NCBI GenBank assembly: GCA_023145965.1
Contig: JAGLDC010000080.1
Coordinates: 1 to 50,269, forward strand
Length of the DNA: 50,269 nt
Direction: 5' to 3'
Origin: a bacterium
GTDB taxonomy: Bacteria > UBP14 > UBA6098
Shown here: one piece after another, positions 8,352 through 15,652 of the stretch
Layout of the letters: the number at the start of each line of letters is the position of its first letter
Numbering within the stretch: position 1 is the first letter of the stretch
Translations under genes and position numbers: made by a program
The notes under the pieces: model-generated
Databases searched by the model: none
The model's input: the letters and a program-made list of their open reading frames with translations, nothing else
What the model was told of the DNA's origin: nothing

Positions 8352-8675
8352 ATGAACATCGATTTCAAGAATTCAGGAAAGTGGGTAATCGCGGGGTTTT
8401 CCGGTAGAATCGACGGCCACACTTCGCCCGACTGCGAGCAGGCTCTTAAAGATAAGATAGGCGAAGGCAATCACCTGATTGCCATCGATCTTTCGGATGT
8501 AGATTATATGAGCAGTGCCGGCTTGAGAGTTCTTCTGGCCACATATAAAAACCTTAAAGCCAACACCGGCGATATGGCCCTCATCTCGCCGCAGGAAAGC
8601 GTCGCCGAGGTTCTCGATATATCCGGTTTTTCGAGTATATTCAAGATCGTTAATAAGATAGAGGAACTTGGTTGA
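8352..8675 (+). CDS. STAS-domain anti-sigma factor antagonist
   Basis: A 107-residue single STAS domain of the SpoIIAA/RsbV type. Such proteins bind and sequester a kinase or anti-sigma protein when unphosphorylated. The phosphorylation loop is D-L-S-D-V-D-Y-M-S-S55-A-G-L-R, and Ser55 aligns with the Ser phosphorylated in RsbV. ATG 8352 has GGGAGG five bases upstream. Its TGA stop overlaps the TTG start of the sensor/phosphatase/kinase gene (8672-8675), so the two are translationally coupled and are very likely enzyme and substrate. The final target (sigma factor or effector) is not in this window. Confidence 0.9.
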   Translation: MNIDFKNSGKWVIAGFSGRIDGHTSPDCEQALKDKIGEGNHLIAIDLSDVDYMSSAGLRVLLATYKNLKANTGDMALISPQESVAEVLDISGFSSIFKIVNKIEELG

Positions 8676-11044
8676 TAACCAACATTAAATCGCGCTTACT
8701 CTTAACTCTCGTTCCAATACTTGTTATACTCTTCGGACTTCTTGTTTATATTAGCTTCAAAGAAAGCAAGGAAACAGTCCTAAAACAAATTACGCGAGAG
8801 TCGTATGAGCTTGCGCGGTCGCACGCAAAGGAATTCGATGTCCTTTTCGAATCGGCTCGTATGTCTGCGGAAGGACTTGCGCTTTCTCTTTCGGATTCTA
8901 AAGGATGCTCCAAAGAGAATGTCTTGAGGAAGTTAAGACATAACCTCAAAAAGGACCAATTCATTTATGGTTCGACAGCATCGTTCATTCCTTCGGCAAC
9001 ACGAATGGGAAGTTTCGCGCCCTACTTCTATAGAATAGGCGATAGCCTTATCTATAATGACCTCGATACCGACGATTATAATTATACATCTTGGGAATGG
9101 TTTACTAGACCGATAGCTGACGGACACGGTTCATGGAGCGAACCATATTTCGATGAAGGTGGCGGTTCCATTTTGATGACAACATATTCTGAGATCATCA
9201 AATGCAACGGAAAGACCGTAGGAGTGGCTACTATCGACATCGCGCTTGACGAGCTCGTTAGTAGAATAAAGAAATTGCATATTGGGCAAACGGGTTATGC
9301 CTTCATTATTAGCAAAGATGGTCATTTTATTGCCTACCCGGGAGAGGACATCCTTTCCAGCTTGACTATATGGGAGATGATCGAAAACTCAGAGACTCCC
9401 GCTATGCGCGATTTTGCCAAATTGATTAAGCCTAATGTTGCAAATTATATCGAGATGCCGGACCCATTCTTCGGGAAGAAATCGTGGATAATCACAACTG
9501 AAATACAATCTACCGGTTGGACTTTCACTATAGTTTATCCAAGTGATGAAATACTTAAGCCGCTTATTACGCTTAGGAACAAGGCTTTTTTCTTTGCTGG
9601 ATTAATAGTGATAATATTGATTGCGGTTGTAATATTGATTTCATCGACCGTTACTTCTCCTCTTAAACGGCTCGTTAGGCAAATAAAGGAATACACCGAC
9701 GGCAACTATGAGCAAAGATTATCGGATCAGAATGGGCCGAAAGAAATTCGCGATCTGTCCCGCGCTTTTAATACTATGGGTGCAGCAATATCGGAACATA
9801 TAGAAAATATTCGCAAGACGACTGCTCAAAAAGAGCGCTATCGCCATGAACTTACTATTGCCGCAGAAATTCAGAGGAGTATTCTACCTCATGAATTTCC
9901 ACCATTCCCGGAACTGGCTGACTTAATAGATATATATGGTTTTAACAGGCCGGCACTCGAAATTGGGGGTGATTATTTTGACTTCTTTAGATTGCATGGA
10001 GGTAAAATAGCGCTCATTATAGCCGATGTCTCGGACAAAGGCGCACCGGCTTCATTTTTCATGGCAATGACAAGGATTTTAATCCGCGAGGTCGCTTCAC
10101 AGGGCCACTCCCCCGCCGAAATACTCAGGCGTGTCAATCACAGATTGGCCCAGGGGAATCTTTCCTCGATGTTCGTAACACTATTATATTGCGAATATAA
10201 ATTGGACACCGGGGATATACGCTTAGCTTGTGCTGGACATAATGCACCTATTTGTATATACTCCGATGGCCGAGTCGAGCAGATACCAATGAATGTTGGT
10301 CTTCCTCTTGGAGCTTTACCCACAACTCATTACCAAACTACAGAATTCCAACTTCCAACATCTAGCACTATGTTTCTTTACACAGACGGCATCACCGAAG
10401 CCATGGATAAAAGTGGCAAAGAGTTCGGGCTGGAAAAACTTGCCTTCAATCTTAAAGGAGCCAATGAACGCGAATGTAAGGAAATAGCTCATGAAATATT
10501 GGATAAGATAGATAATTTTGCCGATGGTGCTCCGCAATGCGACGATATAACAATGCTTATCCTAAATCGGAAATACAACAAAGAGCCAATCAAGTATCCT
10601 ACGCAACTGCAGATGGAAAAATCAACCCTTCTCAGATTACCGGCACATACTAATGTGCTCGATAAAATCGCTACACTTGCCGAACAAATTGCCAATGATT
10701 GCGGATTTGACAATAAGGCTACATACCAAATCAAATTGGCTCTCGATGAGATAGTTAATAATGTAATAATGCATGCATATAGCGGGAATCCCTCTGAAAC
10801 CTTTCAGATAAAATTCATCCCATTCGATGGTGGTTTAAAGATAGAGATTATTGATTATGGTATTCCATTCGATTTTAAGGAAAAACTAGATCGCTACGAT
10901 GGCAAAGCCACCGCCGATCAAGCCATTGGCGGAATAGGGCTCTATCTCGTTAAACAGTTCGTCGATGAAGTTCATTATGAACCGGAAACCGTGGATGGCA
11001 ATAAAGTTACAATTATAAAACTAAAAGCACCTAAAGGTGAATAA
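8672..11044 (+). CDS. Membrane sensor with Cache, HAMP, PP2C phosphatase and HATPase kinase domains
   Basis: A 790-residue signalling protein that should both phosphorylate and dephosphorylate the STAS protein upstream. Layout: TM helix 8-28; extracytoplasmic Cache-type sensor about 32-300; TM helix 305-325; HAMP 326-380; coiled linker; PP2C domain 400-635 with acidic residues at G-G-D434-Y-F-D, A-D452-V-S-D, T-D572-G-I-T-E and D-D625-I-T; GHKL ATPase 650-788 with L-D-E693-I-V-N-N, I-I-D728-Y-G and G-G-I-G-L-Y-L. The last domain is RsbW-like. It starts at TTG overlapping the STAS stop. The ligand sensed is unknown. Confidence 0.92.
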   Translation: MITNIKSRLLLTLVPILVILFGLLVYISFKESKETVLKQITRESYELARSHAKEFDVLFESARMSAEGLALSLSDSKGCSKENVLRKLRHNLKKDQFIYGSTASFIPSATRMGSFAPYFYRIGDSLIYNDLDTDDYNYTSWEWFTRPIADGHGSWSEPYFDEGGGSILMTTYSEIIKCNGKTVGVATIDIALDELVSRIKKLHIGQTGYAFIISKDGHFIAYPGEDILSSLTIWEMIENSETPAMRDFAKLIKPNVANYIEMPDPFFGKKSWIITTEIQSTGWTFTIVYPSDEILKPLITLRNKAFFFAGLIVIILIAVVILISSTVTSPLKRLVRQIKEYTDGNYEQRLSDQNGPKEIRDLSRAFNTMGAAISEHIENIRKTTAQKERYRHELTIAAEIQRSILPHEFPPFPELADLIDIYGFNRPALEIGGDYFDFFRLHGGKIALIIADVSDKGAPASFFMAMTRILIREVASQGHSPAEILRRVNHRLAQGNLSSMFVTLLYCEYKLDTGDIRLACAGHNAPICIYSDGRVEQIPMNVGLPLGALPTTHYQTTEFQLPTSSTMFLYTDGITEAMDKSGKEFGLEKLAFNLKGANERECKEIAHEILDKIDNFADGAPQCDDITMLILNRKYNKEPIKYPTQLQMEKSTLLRLPAHTNVLDKIATLAEQIANDCGFDNKATYQIKLALDEIVNNVIMHAYSGNPSETFQIKFIPFDGGLKIEIIDYGIPFDFKEKLDRYDGKATADQAIGGIGLYLVKQFVDEVHYEPETVDGNKVTIIKLKAPKGE

Positions 11045-11058
11045 CTTATTAGCCTTCC

Positions 11059-11964
11059 ATGTTAATGAATCAATATCTCGGTGAAATAGCTGCTTTAGGC
11101 GCGGCCGTGTGCTGGACTTTTACTTCTGCGTTTTTTACCGAAAGTGGTCGGCGGGTTGGTTCGGTAGTTGTCAATAGGCTGAGGCTTTTGGCCGCTGGTT
11201 TATATCTTTCTATTTTCCATGTGCTTATTTATGGTTCGTTCTATCCTATTGATGCGGCACCAGAAAGATTTTTATGGCTGGGTCTATCGGGTATAATTGG
11301 TTTCGCTCTAGGTGATTCATGCTTGTTAGAATCTTTTATTCGAATTGGCATACATTTATCGATGCTATTAATGTCTTTAGTTCCGATAATCAGTGCAATA
11401 ATCGCCTGGGTATTTCTCGGAGAGAATCTCGATTATATGGCTGTGCTTGCTATAGTCCTTACAGTTAGTGGTGTTATGATAGTTATCATCGACCGCAGAA
11501 GATCACTGCCATCTAATGGTCAAAAGCACTATCTTACTGGCATTCTTTTCGGTTTAGGTGGTGCTGTGGGACAGGCGGTTGGTCTTGCTATGTCTAAAAA
11601 AGGGCTTTTTGGTGATTTTTCTGGGCTATCAGCAACGCTTATTAGAGTGAGCTTCGCGATACCTTTAGTATGGTTAATTGCGGTTTTACAAAAAAAGATC
11701 GGAACAACTATCCATTCTTCTAAGAAAACTGGTGCTATTAAGTATATTGCTCTTGGTGCCTTTACTGGACCATTCCTCGGGGTGTGGCTTTCGATGATCG
11801 CGGTTCAAAATACTTTTGTGGGTATAGCATCGACATTAATGGCTTTACCTCCAGTATTCCTTTTACCAATCGCCCATTATTATTTCAAAGAAAAGGTTAC
11901 TATGGTCTCTATCCTCGGCACATTGATTGCAGTTACAGGAACAGCATTAGTGTTTTTGGGATAG
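11059..11964 (+). CDS. EamA/DMT-family transporter
   Basis: A 301-residue inner-membrane protein with about ten helices made of two homologous EamA halves. The first half starts at G-E-I-A-A-L-G-A-A-V-C-W-T and ends near V-M-I-V-I-I-D. The second begins at about residue 160 (L-T-G-I-L-F-G-L-G-G-A-V-G-Q) and ends T-G-T-A-L-V-F-L-G. Family members export amino acids, sugars or metabolites; the substrate is not visible. ATG 11059 and ATG 11065 are both possible starts and no strong ribosome binding site is seen. The FAH-family gene follows after 11 bases, with its AGGAGG touching this stop. Confidence 0.88.
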   Translation: MLMNQYLGEIAALGAAVCWTFTSAFFTESGRRVGSVVVNRLRLLAAGLYLSIFHVLIYGSFYPIDAAPERFLWLGLSGIIGFALGDSCLLESFIRIGIHLSMLLMSLVPIISAIIAWVFLGENLDYMAVLAIVLTVSGVMIVIIDRRRSLPSNGQKHYLTGILFGLGGAVGQAVGLAMSKKGLFGDFSGLSATLIRVSFAIPLVWLIAVLQKKIGTTIHSSKKTGAIKYIALGAFTGPFLGVWLSMIAVQNTFVGIASTLMALPPVFLLPIAHYYFKEKVTMVSILGTLIAVTGTALVFLG

Positions 11965-11975
11965 GAGGTAATTCG

Positions 11976-12884
11976 GTGAAACTCGCTACAATTAAAATTT
12001 CCGATGGAACAGTAATAGCTCTTAAAACAGGTAATAGGCTGCTTCTAATCGATAGAGCTTATGGAGCCCTTTACAACGAGACCTCCCCCCCATTTCTATG
12101 GGACATGCGCACTCTTCTCGAGGTTGGCGTTATGGCTTTCGATGAGATACATAGGTTAGCTGAGCGCGTCGAAACTGATCAAATTGAAGATAGTCATTTT
12201 TATATCGGAGAAGACGAGGCTGATTTCGCACCGCCGATTGTCAACCCAAATAAGATAATTTGTATAGGCCAGAATTATCGGGATCATTGCATCGAGCAAA
12301 ACAAGCCTTTTCCAAAAAGGCCAATTCTTTTCTCTAAATTTGCATTCGCTTTAACGGGCCATAAATGTGAAATTATAAAACCGGGTTTAACTGAAAAACT
12401 CGATTTCGAGGGAGAGCTCGCCTTTGTTATAGGCAAACACTGCCATAGGATTTCGCAAGAGAATGCAATGGATTATATTGTGGGATATTCTATCTTCCAC
12501 GATGTAAGCGCAAGGGATATTCAATTCACTGATAAGCAATGGCTTAGAGGAAAAACCTTCCCGACCTTTGCGCCAATGGGGCCCTATCTGGTTACCGCAG
12601 ATGAGATAATAGACCCGAGCGATCTTCATATCACAACAGAACTTAATGATAGCATCATGCAAGATTCGCGCACAAGTAATATGATATTCGATGTGTCTTA
12701 TCTGGTTTCTTTCATAAGCCAGGCTATCCCCCTTCAACCTGGGGATATCGTGGCAACAGGCACACCTAACGGGGTTGGGTTTTTTAGGAAAGAACCGATT
12801 TTTTTACACGATGGAGATAGAGTCGATATTAACATCGATCTTTTAGGGAAGCTATCTAATACAGTTATTGACGAAGCATTATAA
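11976..12884 (+). CDS. Fumarylacetoacetate hydrolase (FAH) family protein
   Basis: A 302-residue metal-dependent enzyme of the FAH superfamily, which cleaves C-C bonds or isomerises/decarboxylates oxo-acids. The family core is clear: D-F-E145-G-E147-L-A-F-V, then I-F-H-D176-V-S-A-R-D, where E145, E147 and D176 should bind Mg/Mn, and near the end G-D-I-V-A-T-G-T-P-N-G-V-G. GTG 11976 is chosen because AGGAGG (11963-11968) precedes it; the open frame upstream runs back into the transporter gene and is meaningless. No other aromatic-degradation gene lies nearby, so the substrate remains open; an acylpyruvase or oxaloacetate role is as likely. Confidence 0.87.
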   Translation: MKLATIKISDGTVIALKTGNRLLLIDRAYGALYNETSPPFLWDMRTLLEVGVMAFDEIHRLAERVETDQIEDSHFYIGEDEADFAPPIVNPNKIICIGQNYRDHCIEQNKPFPKRPILFSKFAFALTGHKCEIIKPGLTEKLDFEGELAFVIGKHCHRISQENAMDYIVGYSIFHDVSARDIQFTDKQWLRGKTFPTFAPMGPYLVTADEIIDPSDLHITTELNDSIMQDSRTSNMIFDVSYLVSFISQAIPLQPGDIVATGTPNGVGFFRKEPIFLHDGDRVDINIDLLGKLSNTVIDEAL

Positions 12885-12930
12885 ATTTTGTAAACTATCA
12901 GTGAATTGGCAAAAATTAATAAGGAGAAAA

Positions 12931-13584
12931 ATGAAAAAAAATATCCTTTGTTTAAGCGTTATCCTAGCCCTATTGATCATTGGGTGTTCGGATAAAACGA
13001 AAGCTCTCGAAGAGAGTATCATAACGAGTGGCAAAATCGTTACTCTTTCTACTATTACTCAGGATGGTATGACAGGTCAATTAAAAACAGAAACTGTATT
13101 TTCTGGAGATAAAAGCCGTTCCATAACCACCGTAACATCTGAGATGGGCCAACAAGAAGTTATACAGTTATGGATTGGAAAGAAAATATATAACTTCGCG
13201 CAGAACCAGCCAACAGGCCAGACAATGAGCGCGCCTGAGAACTGGAAAGAAACCATGAGTGCTTTTGGCAAGAACCCTCAACTGCTTCAGAGTGCTGATA
13301 GCCTTGGCATCGAAGATGTAGCTGGTATGAGGTGCAAGGTTTATCAAGTCGATAGCCCTCAGGAAAAAGCCAAGCTCTGGATTTTTGATAATCCGGATTT
13401 TCCGGTTTTGCTGAGATCTGAAACCTTATTACCCTTCGAATCAAAAACTATAACTACAGAGATTGCTTTCAACATCGAAATTCCTGAGGAATCATTCGCT
13501 ATTCCTCAAGGTGTCGAGTTTCAAGATGTTAACTGGAATCAGATGATGGGCCAACAGCCTCCTCAAGAACAGGTAGAAAAATAG
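12931..13584 (+). CDS. Lipoprotein with LolA/DUF4412-like fold (hypothetical)
   Basis: A 217-residue lipoprotein. AAGGAG precedes ATG 12931, and the signal peptide ends L-I-I-G-C19. The mature part has the order seen in LolA-like and DUF4412-like periplasmic proteins: an early strand pair (S-G-K-I-V-T-L-S-T-I), a middle 'W-I-G-K-K-I-Y' strand, then V-A-G-M-R-C-K-V-Y and a closing strand set with L-W-I-F-D-N-P-D-F-P. The similarity is from pattern only. The function could be lipid or lipoprotein handling. The coaD gene follows after eight bases. Confidence 0.65.
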   Translation: MKKNILCLSVILALLIIGCSDKTKALEESIITSGKIVTLSTITQDGMTGQLKTETVFSGDKSRSITTVTSEMGQQEVIQLWIGKKIYNFAQNQPTGQTMSAPENWKETMSAFGKNPQLLQSADSLGIEDVAGMRCKVYQVDSPQEKAKLWIFDNPDFPVLLRSETLLPFESKTITTEIAFNIEIPEESFAIPQGVEFQDVNWNQMMGQQPPQEQVEK

Positions 13585-13592
13585 GAATAATA

Positions 13593-14078
13593 TTGAAAAC
13601 AGCCCTATATCCAGGAAGTTTCGACCCAATAACTAACGGTCATTTAGACATTATCTCTAGAGGCTTAGAGCTTTTTGATAAAGTTATCGTTGGAGTTGGG
13701 GTCAACCTTGCAAAAGAAACCCTTTTTACCGTTGATGAGAGAATCGAAATGATTAAAAAGGTAGTGAGTAAATATGATCATATCGAGGTTGTCGGGTATA
13801 GCATCTTAACTGCTCAATTTGCCGCTCAACTGGGTGTTTCAGCCATCCTCAGAGGCCTTAGAGCTATATCGGATTTCGAGTATGAATTTCAAATGACTTT
13901 AGCTAATAGAAAGTTGTTCCCTGAGGCTGAAACAGTATTCTTGATGCCTTGTTTGGATAATGTATTTTTAAACTCGACCATGGTGAAGACTATTGCGCAA
14001 CACGGCGGCGATATTCGACATTTCGTTCCCGAATTGGTAGCAGTGAACCTAGAAAAAAGGTTTAAGGATTTATGCTAG
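13593..14078 (+). CDS. coaD: Phosphopantetheine adenylyltransferase
   Basis: Transfers AMP from ATP to 4'-phosphopantetheine, the fourth step of coenzyme A synthesis. The 161-residue length is normal. The nucleotide-binding motif is P-G-S-F-D-P-I-T14-N-G-H17, followed by A-I-L-R-G-L-R-A-I-S-D-F-E-Y-E and F-L-N-S-T-M-V-K, all diagnostic. The start is TTG with AGGAA in the short gap. The stop codon overlaps the start of the PAS gene (ATG 14072). Confidence 0.96.
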   Translation: MKTALYPGSFDPITNGHLDIISRGLELFDKVIVGVGVNLAKETLFTVDERIEMIKKVVSKYDHIEVVGYSILTAQFAAQLGVSAILRGLRAISDFEYEFQMTLANRKLFPEAETVFLMPCLDNVFLNSTMVKTIAQHGGDIRHFVPELVAVNLEKRFKDLC

Positions 14079-14455
14079 AAAATATTGATATTAAAACAAT
14101 AGAACGGATTTTTGCAGCTCTTCCAGTGGAGATATCCTTCGTTGATTCTGAAGATAGAATCGCTTTTTTCAATGAAGGCGATAATAAGATATTTCCGAGG
14201 CGATTAGAGTCTATTGGTAAGGATGTTTATTCAAGTCATCCAGAGAGATGTCTTCCAGAGGTTATCCAGATAATTGACGAGATGCGAAAAGACACACGAG
14301 AATCCGCAGAATACTGGATTAATAAAAGGGAAAGATTCTTACACATCCGCTATTTCGCGGTTCGAGATAAAAACAGGAAATACCTCGGTGTTGTGGAGGT
14401 TGTTCAGGATATTACCGAAATCAAGAGACTCGAAGGTGAAAAACGAATTCCGTGA
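14072..14455 (+). CDS. Stand-alone PAS domain protein (DUF438-associated type)
   Basis: A 127-residue cytosolic protein that is one PAS domain. It closely resembles the PAS domain found at the C-terminus of DUF438/hemerythrin proteins: A-L-P-V-E-I-S-F-V-D, then I-F-P-R-R, S-S-H-P-E-R-C-L-P, E-Y-W-I-N and F-L-H-I-R-Y-F-A-V-R-D, ending V-V-Q-D-I-T-E-I-K-R-L-E-G-E-K. Here the partner domains are missing. The ligand is unknown; the conserved H-P motif is a candidate contact. ATG 14072 overlaps the coaD stop by seven bases, and its own stop overlaps the GTG of the next gene by four. Confidence 0.85.
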   Translation: MLENIDIKTIERIFAALPVEISFVDSEDRIAFFNEGDNKIFPRRLESIGKDVYSSHPERCLPEVIQIIDEMRKDTRESAEYWINKRERFLHIRYFAVRDKNRKYLGVVEVVQDITEIKRLEGEKRIP

Positions 14456-15138
14456 GATTTCTAGTAAATAACGCGTGGCTTATTGTTTTTCTGATCGTCC
14501 CCTGCGGTCTTTTTGCTGGTTGGAGTCCAAAAGAAATACCCCCATGCGTTTTTTGCGACGATGATAGCGATTGTTTCAAATATCCTTCAGGACCTATTAT
14601 AGAACAAGTCCCTGTTCTTATCTATCTTTCCTGTAATGGTGCAAAGCCGAGCGATCTCGATTCAATATCGTTTGTTCATGACAAACTAGGCTGGGTTATA
14701 GCTACCTGCGGGAAAACCCGTAACCATAGAAGCTCACAGTTAAACGAGAAAGATATTATCCATATTGCTGAGAAGCTTTTGGTAAATCCCAAGGTCGATC
14801 CTACTAGGATAATTCTATTCGGTTTTAGTGGTCAGGGAGCGCAGGCTCTTGGAGTGGCGCTTAAGTATCCTCGGTTATTCGCTGGAGCGATTTCCGACTG
14901 CGCGCATTTGGGTGCAGTTACAAGATTCGATCCAAAAGCCTCAAATAAACAGTTATTCTATATTATCACTCGCGAATTCGACTGGAATCGAGACTATAAC
15001 GAGATATTCCATACAGCCTGTATTGAAAATGGGATTGGCGATACACTTCTAGTCGAACCGGGGAAACATGAGATCGGGCCTACAGAAGAGATATTCTCTG
15101 CTTGCCGATGGTTCGAGCGAAGATGGAGAAGCGAATAA
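14452..15138 (+). CDS. Secreted alpha/beta-hydrolase (esterase/peptidase-like)
   Basis: A 228-residue exported protein. Residues 1-23 form a signal peptide (hydrophobic 8-22). The alpha/beta-hydrolase nucleophile elbow is G-F-S126-G-Q-G, followed by A-L-G-V-A-L-K-Y-P-R-L-F-A-G-A-I, as in carboxylesterase/dienelactone-type enzymes. The likely catalytic His is H206 in E-P-G-K-H; the acid is not certain. A Cys/Asp-rich stretch (C-x2-C-D-D-D-x2-D-C) near residues 32-41 may hold a disulfide or metal. The GTG start overlaps the PAS stop (GTGA), so it sits in the coaD-PAS operon. Confidence 0.75.
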   Translation: MRFLVNNAWLIVFLIVPCGLFAGWSPKEIPPCVFCDDDSDCFKYPSGPIIEQVPVLIYLSCNGAKPSDLDSISFVHDKLGWVIATCGKTRNHRSSQLNEKDIIHIAEKLLVNPKVDPTRIILFGFSGQGAQALGVALKYPRLFAGAISDCAHLGAVTRFDPKASNKQLFYIITREFDWNRDYNEIFHTACIENGIGDTLLVEPGKHEIGPTEEIFSACRWFERRWRSE

Positions 15139-15160
15139 GCGAGGATAATAAATTACATAT

Positions 15161-15520
15161 ATGAAATACCGAATGCGGTATCTAAGACATTTAAATATTC
15201 GGGTGGTTCTTTTTAATTATCGGCACACTCAGCTTCGTAGTGCTTATCGCGTTTTCAGTGTATTCGAGTATTTCAAACTACTCTGAAGAGTTTTTGTTGT
15301 TTCCCTGATAGTTATATTTGCTAGTTTTGTAGGCGTTTTAGCATCGGTTGGACTTGGTTTTGCATACCTTAAAGTCACCCGAAGAATCACCCATCTGGAA
15401 GAATGGGCTCCGGTAGCCTCCGTCATTTTATCGATTGTAACGCTTCTTTTTATCCCTATCGGCACTGTGATCGGGATTTTTCTATTATTGGCTATTTTAA
15501 ATAGACGTTACCCAAAATAA
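15161..15520 (+). pseudogene. Small multi-pass membrane protein gene broken by two opposite frameshifts
   Basis: Only 41 codons are open from ATG 15161 (stop 15284-15286). The hydrophobic sequence jumps to the +1 frame inside a run of five T (15210-15214), giving L-I-I-G-T-L-S-F-V-V-L up to E-E-F-L-L-F-P, stop 15306-15308. It then returns to the first frame inside a second T run (15291-15295) and reads S-L-I-V-I-F-A-S-F-V-G to N-R-R-Y-P-K and TAA 15518-15520. Removing one T from the first run and adding one to the second would give about 119 residues with four membrane segments and the G-T-V-I-G-I-F turn common in small four-helix membrane proteins. Real decay or homopolymer error cannot be told apart here. 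Confidence 0.7.
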
Positions 15521-15544
15521 ATTTAATCCCCTCATCGAAAAGCC

Positions 15545-15573
15545 TTGCCAAAAGGATTTATCCCATTTATCTT
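15545..15573 (+). promoter_or_regulatory. Possible promoter of the giant surface-protein operon
   Basis: TTGCCA (15545-15550), a 17-base spacer and TATCTT (15568-15573), about 80 bases before the first ATG of the operon. The -35 box differs from consensus at one base, the -10 box at two. Nothing else is visible in 15521-15652. Confidence 0.3.
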
Positions 15574-15652
15574 CATATTGTGAGGAATTAAGGTCGAGTG
15601 GAATATTTTTCATTCGATAGGGTTTTCATAACAATAATCTCGAGGTGGGGCT

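Noticed and set aside
11784-11975. N-terminal extension of the FAH-family protein
   Set aside because: It overlaps the transporter gene and has no ribosome binding site, while AGGAGG points to GTG 11976.
15166-15181. Hairpin ATACCG-AATG-CGGTAT as a terminator after the hydrolase gene
   Set aside because: Only six pairs, no T run, and it lies in the first codons of the broken membrane gene.
15244-15465. Minus-strand 73-codon frame
   Set aside because: It is antisense to the broken plus-strand membrane gene, whose hydrophobic pattern is the real signal.
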